From assembly GCF_002116905.1 (NCBI RefSeq), contig NZ_CP015118.1, positions 1,116,001 to 1,180,000 of the forward strand: a DNA stretch of 64,000 nt. The letters run 5' to 3'. Numbering within the stretch: position 1 is the first letter of the stretch; every line of letters starts with the position of its first letter. Shown in pieces: positions 27,301 through 36,300 of this stretch. Origin of the DNA: Piscinibacter gummiphilus. GTDB lineage: Bacteria > Pseudomonadota > Gammaproteobacteria > Burkholderiales > Burkholderiaceae_C. The translations under genes were made by a program, and so were the position numbers. Under the pieces are notes generated by a model. The model made no database searches, was not told the origin of the DNA, and saw only the letters and a program-made list of their open reading frames with translations.

Positions 27301-30300
27301 TCTACGGGCGCATGTTCCTCGGCGACGCGGACGGCGCGGACCCGTACGACAACGACATCGTGACCTCTACGTACGGCACGCGCGACGCGGACGGCTGGCA
27401 GACGCTCACGCTGACGTGGACGATGAGCCATGCCGACCGCATGTGGCTCTACGTCTATGGTGGCGGAGGCCAGCCGGGCGACGCCCTGCTGTACGACTCG
27501 TTCAAGGTGACGAGTGTCAAGAAGGGGCAGGTGCTCGTCGACGACATGGAGGGTTCGTCGCCGGTCGTCGCCAGCAACGGTGGCGGCACCACGTGGGGCT
27601 ACCACGGCGCGCAGAGCCAGCAGGTCCAGTCCGACATCGTGCTGAACCCGACGCTGCTGACCGACGCGCAGATCCGCGCGGCGGTGGGCACGCTCGCGAC
27701 CGCAGCCGACCACGTCACCCAGGCGGCTTACGACAAGGACGGCCGCGTCCGCTTCACGGTGGATGCCAAGGGCGGGCTCACCGAGGTCCGCTACACGAAG
27801 ACCAACCAGGTCGCGGAAAAGATCCGCTACGCCACGCCGTTCACCGGCACGCCGTCGGCGACGATGACGCCGGCGACGAGTTCGATGGACCAGAGCACGT
27901 ACACGGTGTACGACGTGCTGGGCCGGCCGCGCTTCGTGGTCGATGCGAAGAACTACGTCACCGAAAGCCGGTACGACCGCCAGGGCCACGTCGTGGCGAC
28001 GATGGCCTATGCCACGCCGCTCTCGGCCCGCCCGACGCCGATCAACGGCAGCACTCTGAACGAGGTTCTGTCGAAGCTGCCGTCCGAGGACCGGGTCACG
28101 TACTACGCGTACGACGCCGCCGGCCGGCTCGCCTTCCAGCAGGACGGGGAAGGCTACGTCACCGAGTACCAGTACGACGCATCGGGCCGCGTGACCCGGA
28201 CGTTGCGGTACGACACCCCGTCCACGCTCGAGGGCACGCCGCCGAGCCTCGCCCAGTTCGTGGCCGCCACCCGCAAGGTGACCACGTTCGGCAGCGGCCT
28301 GGAAGGCTACGCCGGCGCCGCGGGTGTCTTGGAGAACGGACAGCTCAAGCTCGTCTCCACGCCGACGGCCGGTGGGACCTGGGCCGGCTCGAACGGCTCG
28401 CGTTCGTTGCCGCCGGGCAGTTCGTTCAAGTACGACGTGACCCCGGTCCAGCTGCAGCAGGCGCTCCACCTGACGGTCGAGTCGGTCACGGGCGTCTACT
28501 CCCGGCTGGCGCTGATCCTGAACGGCGATGGCAGCATCGTTGCCCAGACCTACTTCGGCACGGACGGCAGGGCCGAGGTGATCGGCACCTATGTGCCGGG
28601 GAAAACCTACGTCGTCGAGTTCACGACCACGGCGAAGGACGCCGTGGCCTACTTCTACGAGCAGGGCAAGTCGCGCGACTCGGGGCTGATCTACCGCAGC
28701 CTGCCCGCGCTCGGATGGACGAGCCTGCGTCCGACGTTCGCAACCAGCATCCATCCGACGCTGGCGGGGACCACCTACGCCTACGTCGACAACATCGAGG
28801 AACGCGCCGCCTCGGTGACCACGGCGAGCTACGACGCCGCCGGCCGCCTGGTGCGGTCGGTGTCGGCCGACGGCGTGGTCACGGCCCGCGGCTACGACGC
28901 CGTGGGCCGCGAGACCGACGTCACATACGCCGCGGGTCGTCCCGAGGCCACGACCACCCACCGCGTGTTCGACGGCGGCGGCCGCATGGTCGAGGAGACG
29001 AGCGCCTACAACACCGCGGTGGCGTCGACCACCCGGTACCGCTACGACGGCAACGGCCGCCTCATCGCAAAGACCGACCCCGTCGGCGTGGCCGACTCGC
29101 TGACGAAGACCACCGAGGCCGACCGCGTGGCGGCGCTCGCGAGGTACACCACCCGCTACGGCTACGACGCCGTGGGCAACCTCGTCACCACGATCGACCC
29201 GCTGGGCGCGATCACGATGGTCGACTACGACGTGTTCGGCAACGCGGTGCGCAAGACCGATCCGCGCGGCTTTGTCACGTCGATGCACTACGACAAGCGC
29301 AACCAGCTCGAGCAGCTGGTCGACGCCGAGCGCTACCTGACCGTCAACGCGTACGACGCGTTCGGCAACCTCACTCGCACCGACAAGTACGCGCAGCGCG
29401 TGGAGCGTCCGCTGGACGGCCGTGTGACCGTGCTCGCCGCGGGCAGTGCGGCACCGGCCAGCGGCGCCTACCTGATCGCCGTGGCGGCGCAGACGCAGTC
29501 GACGGTGTACGAGTACAACCTGCGCAACCAGCAGTGGAAGGTCACCGACGCCGAGGGCAATGCCGAGTCGAAGTCGCACAACGCGTTCGGTGAGGCGAAG
29601 AGCAGCACCAACCGGCTCGGCGGCACGGCGACCTTCGTGTACGACCGGCTGGGACGCCTCGTTTCGGAAACCCTGCCCAAGGTGATGATCGACGGCGCCG
29701 AAGTCGCCGTCGTCAACCAGCACGCGTACGACGCGAACGGCAACCGCATCCGCACGATCGAGGCCTTGGGTCGTCCCGAGCAGCGCACCACGACCTATCA
29801 ATACGATGCGATGGGGCGGGTGACGCGCGAGACCGGCGAGACGATCCAGATCTACCTCCATGGGGTGGGCACGTCGTCGGTGGCGCCCACGAAGTCCACG
29901 GTGTACGACGCGCTGGGCCGTGCCGTGCTGATGGTGGACGCCAACGGCGCGAGGGTGATGAACTGGTACGACGCGCTGGGGCGCCGGACCGCGGAGCTGC
30001 TCGAAGCGGCCGCGGGTGCCGGGGGACAGCTCAAGACGTTCACCTACGATGCCGCCGGTCGCGTGCTGAGCGTGTCGGCCTACGAGACCCTGGTGGCCAT
30101 CCCGGCATCTCCGGGGGGCGCGGCGCCGGCGCCGGTGAACCCGGCCAAGGTTCGAACCACGTGGTTTACCTTCGACGGGGCGGGACGCCAGCTCACCGAG
30201 GAGGTCCGGAACATCCTCGTCGGAGCCTACCGTTCGGACCCGGACCAGTACGACATCTTCAACGCCAACCTGACGGTCACGAAGACCTACGACGCGGCCG

Positions 30301-33300
30301 GCAACGCGGTGCGGGAGACCGACCGCCGGGGCAGCCACGCGTACACGTACTACGACGGCCTCGGGCGCAAGGTGCTGCAGGTGGACCGCGAGAACTACGT
30401 GACGCGGTGGAGCTACACCGACAACACCGTGACCGAGCGGCGGTACGCGACGCCGGTGGCGGGCGCGGGCATCGGGTCCGACCCCGCGGCGCTCGTGTCC
30501 GGGCTCGACAACGGCGCCGACCGCATCAAGGTGCTGGTGCTGGACCGGCTGGGGCGCACGGTGGAGGAGCGTGTCCTCAACGTGGTGTACGGCCAGATCG
30601 ACAACGCGGCAACGGGGACCTACGCCGAACGCACCGGCGAGGCGATCACGCGGCGGACGTTCGATGCGCTGGGCAACGTCAAGACGCAAGTGGATGCGGA
30701 CGGCCGGGTCTCGGAGTTCGACTACGACAAGCTCGGTCGCCAGATCTACGTCGGATCGGGTGCGTTCACCGGCGCCTCCGGCAGCACGGTCCAGCAGCGC
30801 AAGCTGATCGAGTACAACGGCCTCGGGCTCGTCACGAAGGAAACGCTGCTCGACGCCAACGAAGCCACGACGTCGGGCGACCGCGTCACCCTGTTCTTCT
30901 ACAACAAGCAGGGGCAGCGCGTGCGGGTCACCGATCCGGGTGCGTCGGTCGACTACGCCTTCGACGCCACGGGCAACCTCACCTACACGATGCGCCAGGT
31001 GCGCGATGCCGACAACGTGGTGTCATGGCAGGGCGAGGTCATGCAGTGGGACTACCTCGGCCACGAGGTGTCGCGGCAGGACGCCTGGGCGCCGATCAAC
31101 GCGCAGGGTGTGACGGGCGCCTTCTCCTACGGCGAGCGCAAGGAGGTCCGCTACAACGCCTACGGCGAGGTCACCGGCAAGCGCACGGGTGGTGGGGGGG
31201 CGACGGTCGCGTGGCAGGAGTGGGCCGAGTTCGACGCCGCGGGCCGCATGGTGCGGGGCGTGTCGGGCGACGGTGTCGCGAAGTTCTACCTCTACGACCA
31301 GAACGGCAACGCGACGCTGACGTTCGAGAGCACCGGTGTCGCCGACTTCAGCCAGGCGAACTTCACGCTGGACCAGGCACGTGCGTCGGGTGCGGCGCTC
31401 AACATCTCCGTCTACGACCGGCGCGACCAGATCGTCCGCCACATCCAGCCGAACTTCACGATCCAGAACGTCCTTGCGCGCATCGACCGGCAGACCACCG
31501 ACGTCGTCGGCGGCACGCTGTACGTGGGCTCCACCGCGTCGCCGCAGAAGTCGACGACGCTGGCGGTCGCGCCGCAGGGCGGCACCGTGGCGCTGGGCCA
31601 CGTGCATGCGACGAGCGTGCCCGCGGGCACCAGCCTGGCGGTCAGCCTGAACGTCACGGTGAAGGCGGAGATCACGAACTCGTACGGTGGCACGTACCTG
31701 ACCCACGTCGGCGTGCTGAAGACGACCGTGAGCTCGCTCACGGTGCCGCTGCCGAACCTCGGGTGGTACGGCACGGGCGACTACCAGGTCGAATACAGCG
31801 ACTCGTCCGGCGTGAGCCTGACGGTGCGGGTCTCGTCGGGCTCCACGCAGGCGACGCTGAACCTGCCCACGCCCGGGGCGGGAAACTACACGATCAAGAT
31901 CTCGAAATGGCTGAACGGGTCGGTGATCGTGCCGATCGTGTCGGGGAGCGGGACGCTCGCCCCGCCGGCCTCGTGGTCCGGCTCGACGGTGCCGGCCACG
32001 CGCACGGGTCCGCAATACCTGAACCTCTCGCCACCGGCCCTGGAGCAGTTCCATCTGGCCGGCCAGCCGGACGGCGCGCAGACCATGAAGTTCGAGATCC
32101 AGGCGCCGGGCTCGTCGACCTGGGTGGAACGACCGGCCGGGCGTGTCGGTGTCTCGGAGGGCTGGTTCCTCGTGAGTTCGGCGGGGTGGGCGGACGGGGT
32201 CTACAAGTACCGCTACACCGCCTACGACGGCGCAGGCACGGCCGTCAACACGGCGAACGGCGAGCTGACCGTCGCGGGCGGGCATGCGCGGGCCATCGCC
32301 CAGGCGGCCCTCGTGGGCGGCTCCACCGAGGTTTCGGGTGTGGGCGGGGACGGCACCGGCATCATCAGCTTCACGCCGGGCGTGACACCGGTCGGTACCT
32401 CGGGAGGGGCGACCGTGACCGGGACGCTGCTGGGCCGCAGGGAAGTCTATGTCGACCGGTCGGAGTCGATCGGAACGCAGGGTCCCAGAGCCTACGGCCA
32501 CTACCGCTTCAAGGTCTCGACGGTCCAGGTGAACCTGCCGGCCTGGAACGGTCCGGCTCCGGCGCGATACCGTGTCGAGTTCACCGGCACCAACGACCTC
32601 GGCCAGCCGATCTCCATGCGCACCGGGTATCAGACCCCGCCGCAGTCGGGGCCCACGCCGCCCCTGGACGTAGTGGTCAACAGCGGCGTCCTGGGCACCT
32701 ACACCATTCGCGTGTTCGCCGAATGGGGGGGAGGCGAGAGGCTGCTGGCCCAGGGCACGGGCAGCGTGCCGGCGGGCGGGGACTGGTACAGCGGCGGGAA
32801 CTACTACAACCCGGGCACCATCTTCGACCAGGGGGCTGCGTCGCAAGCCCTCGGCAATGTCGTCACCACGGCCATCCCGGCGCAGTGGCTGATCTCCGCG
32901 CCGGTGGCCGGCGAGAACAGGGTCGACACCGTGTCGGTGGCCTATCGGCCGTCCGGATCGTCGGCACCGTACACGGTCGTGACGGCCGCGAACAGGAGTG
33001 TCTACAACTCCGACGCGATCACCCTCGATCCCGCCTACCTCGGCATGGCGGCGAATACGCAGTACGAGGTGGTGATCCTGACGTCGGGCCTCACCCCGGA
33101 CAACACCAGCCGGCGGATCAGGTCCCGTCAGATCGGTTCGTTCTACTCGGGCCAGCCGCCTTCGGCGAGCCTGGCGTCGGCGAACCTGGCCAACGGCGGT
33201 TTCACCGTGATGCGGGCCGCAGGCAGTTCGCGGGTGCTGGACTTCTTCGATCTCGGCCGGGTGGGCTCGGGCGGGACGACGGTGACCTCCGCCACGCTGC

Positions 33301-36300
33301 GGTACCGGGTGAAGGGCAGCACGGGGGCCTGGTCCGCGCCGGCGGGGCTGCCGCCGCGCTCCGAACTCGCCAACGGTGCGTTCTCGTGGGACTGGACCGG
33401 GCTGGCCGGCGGAAAGTACGACTTCGTGGTGGAGGGCTTCAACGCCAGCGGCGGTGCCGTGACCCGAGTCGCCGGTTCGGTCGATCTCGGCGCTGCACCG
33501 CAGGTCACCGGCTACCAGACCTTCGGCACCTCGGCGTCGGACGTGACGATCTCCGGGCAGCCCGCTTCGGCTCGGTCGGTGGTGCTGCGCTGGACCTACA
33601 AGGGCATGAGCGGCACGAACTCGGCGCCGGGGGGCACCAGCGGAAGTGCCTTGCTCGAAACGCAGGTTAAATCGGATGGGAGCCTGGTGTACGTCTGGCA
33701 CGCGAAGGACCAGGTGCCGGACCTCCTCGGGAACTTCCTCTACGAATACACGGTCGAGGCGTACACCGGTACCGATGGCACCGGCCAGCTCGTCAACAAG
33801 GCGACCGGCCAGGTCTGGCTCGGCGTGGATGCCCGCGAGGCGGTGACCGGGCAGGTGGAGCGTTCCCCCACCAAGGTCACTTTCGTGCCGCCCGCCGGCG
33901 TTCCGGCGAACGCGGTCCTTCGCCTGCGCTACCGCACCAAGGCGTCCGATGATGCGTCCGCCACCGCGGTGGACGACCAGCTCGGCTCGGCGACGCGTCC
34001 GTACAAGGACGTGGCGCCGCCGCCGCAACTCATCAACGGACAGTGGATCTGGGATGCCACTGCCATCAACACCGGCACGCCGCAGCTGTACGAGTACGTG
34101 GCGGAGTACGTCGACCCGCAAGGCAATGCGTCGGGCCGGAGCACCGGCACCTTCCGCATCGGCGACAGCGCGCCGGCGGGTGTGGTGCAGCTGCGCGCGA
34201 CGTACAGCCTGGGCAACTCCGAGGGCATCTTCATTTCCCGCTCGCAGGCCTACAACGCGTTCGGCGAAGTCCGCTACGAGGTGGACGGCCGCGGCAACCG
34301 CCGTGACGTGAGCTACAACACGCTGGGCCTGCTGACGGAGAAGCTCGACGCCGAGGTGGCGGTGACCGCCCAGAACGGCTACGTCAGCACGGCACGCGCC
34401 GCCACGCGCCAGCTCTACAGTCTGGGCGGGCTGCTGGTGCGGCAGACCGATGCCAACGGCAACACCACGAGCTTCGGCTACGCGGCCAACGGCAACGGGG
34501 CCGAGGACGGCAACGCGCTGCTGCTCTGGGAGCATCACGCCGACAACGGCCGCAAGGTGATGGCGTACGACGAGTTCGGCTTGATGCGCACGCAGGAGAA
34601 CGAACTCCACCAGGTCACGCGCTTCGACTACGACGAGGTGGGACGCCTCCAGACACTGACGCGGCCTGCCCGTGAGGCCGGCACCCCGGGTGTCACGGCC
34701 GCGCCGCCGAAGCAGACCTACCGGTACGACTCGTTCAATCGGCGGATCGCCGTCGTCAACGAGGTGAACGTCACGTCGAAGACCTTCTATGACGCGGCAG
34801 GCCGCGTGCGCAAGACGGTCGACGGCGACAACATCGCGACCACCGTGGACTACACGTACGTCGCGGCCATCACCGGCGTGGGCGGCTACCAGGTCGGCGG
34901 ATGGCGCCGCGTGACGACGATCGCGGCAGGTACCGTCGACGCCAAGACGATGACCGAGGACAACGACTACTTCGGCCACAACGTCGCGCGCGCCGACTTC
35001 GGCAACCACACCTTCACCTATGTGTACGACCTCGCCGGCCACCTGAAGCTGCAGACCGGCTCCAGCGGCCAGAACATCAGCTACGACTACTACGCGAACG
35101 GCTACATCAAGGAGATCCGCGACAACGCGCTCGGTGTGGTCACGAGCTTCACCTACGACAAGGACGGCAACCGCACCAGCGAGTTCTACCGCAGCATCGT
35201 CACCGCGTTGCGTCCCGTCGAGGACGTCTACGAGCAGAGCATCGCCGAGTACGACGCGATGAACCGCGTCAAGTCGGTGCACAGCACGGCCATGTCCTTC
35301 ACGGCGGACATCAACTACGAATACGACGCCGTGAGCAACGTGCGCCGCATCCGTTCGGAGTACCGCGACGGCCAGAACGGCGGCACGCGTGTCCAGGACC
35401 TCTGGTACGCGTACGACAAGATGAACCGCTTCACGGTGACCCAGGGCACGCTTTCGCTCAACGGGGGGGTGACCGACCGTTCCCAGCTTTCGTCCGCCAG
35501 CGACACCCGTGGCGCGGTCGTGATGGGGGCCAACGGCATCTTCATCGGCTACAACGCGGCCGGCCAGCGCACGATGGCGACCTATGGCGACAAGTCGGCG
35601 ACTGCGCAGACCGGTGACAGCTTCACGGGCTACAGCAACGACGGTCACACGGAGACCTACACCTACACGACCGACGGCTACCTGGAGAACGTCTACCTCA
35701 GCGATGGGCGGCGTTCAACCCGGAAGAATGACGCGGCGGGCCGTGTCGTGGAAGTGGCCAACTTCAAGACGGTGAACGGTGCGGAGGTCTGGCTGGACAC
35801 CAAGTCGACGGTCTACGCCAACAACAACAGCGTGAACACGGTCACGTTCGAGAAGGCCGGTACCGAGTACTACCGGAGCATCACGACGAACACGAATGCG
35901 AAGGACGGCACGTTGACGCAGTCGGTGGAAACGACGCTCAACGGATCCCAGGCGGGCCCCACCACGATCACGAACTACAAGTACGTGTGGTGGGACGGCG
36001 CGCGCCAGACGAGCATCAAGAACCAGGCCTCCGCGCAGGGCGTCGAGAACTGGGCGCCCGGGTTCAGCGAGTTCGAGTACGACGTCAACGGGCACACCAA
36101 GTCGGTCACGGACAACACCGGCAGCCAGCCCGGCATGCCGCGCAAGCTGACCTACGTCAACGACGCGCAGGGCCAGGTCCTGCGCCGCGATGAACTGGTG
36201 AGCGGCGAGCTGCACCGCTGGCGGCAGTACTACTACCTCGACGGCAAGCGCATCGGCGACGTCTCCAACGATGGCCCGTCGCGCGAGGACTACGCGCAAG

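Noticed and set aside
22950..30689. Very long minus-strand open frame antiparallel to the giant gene
   Set aside because: It mirrors the codon periodicity of a GC-rich repeat gene, is full of Arg/His/Val low-complexity sequence, and matches no family. The plus strand carries clear YD motifs throughout.
21396..36300. CRISPR or DNA tandem repeat array
   Set aside because: Periodicity exists at the protein level (YD motifs) with diverged DNA. No short identical repeats with unique spacers are present.
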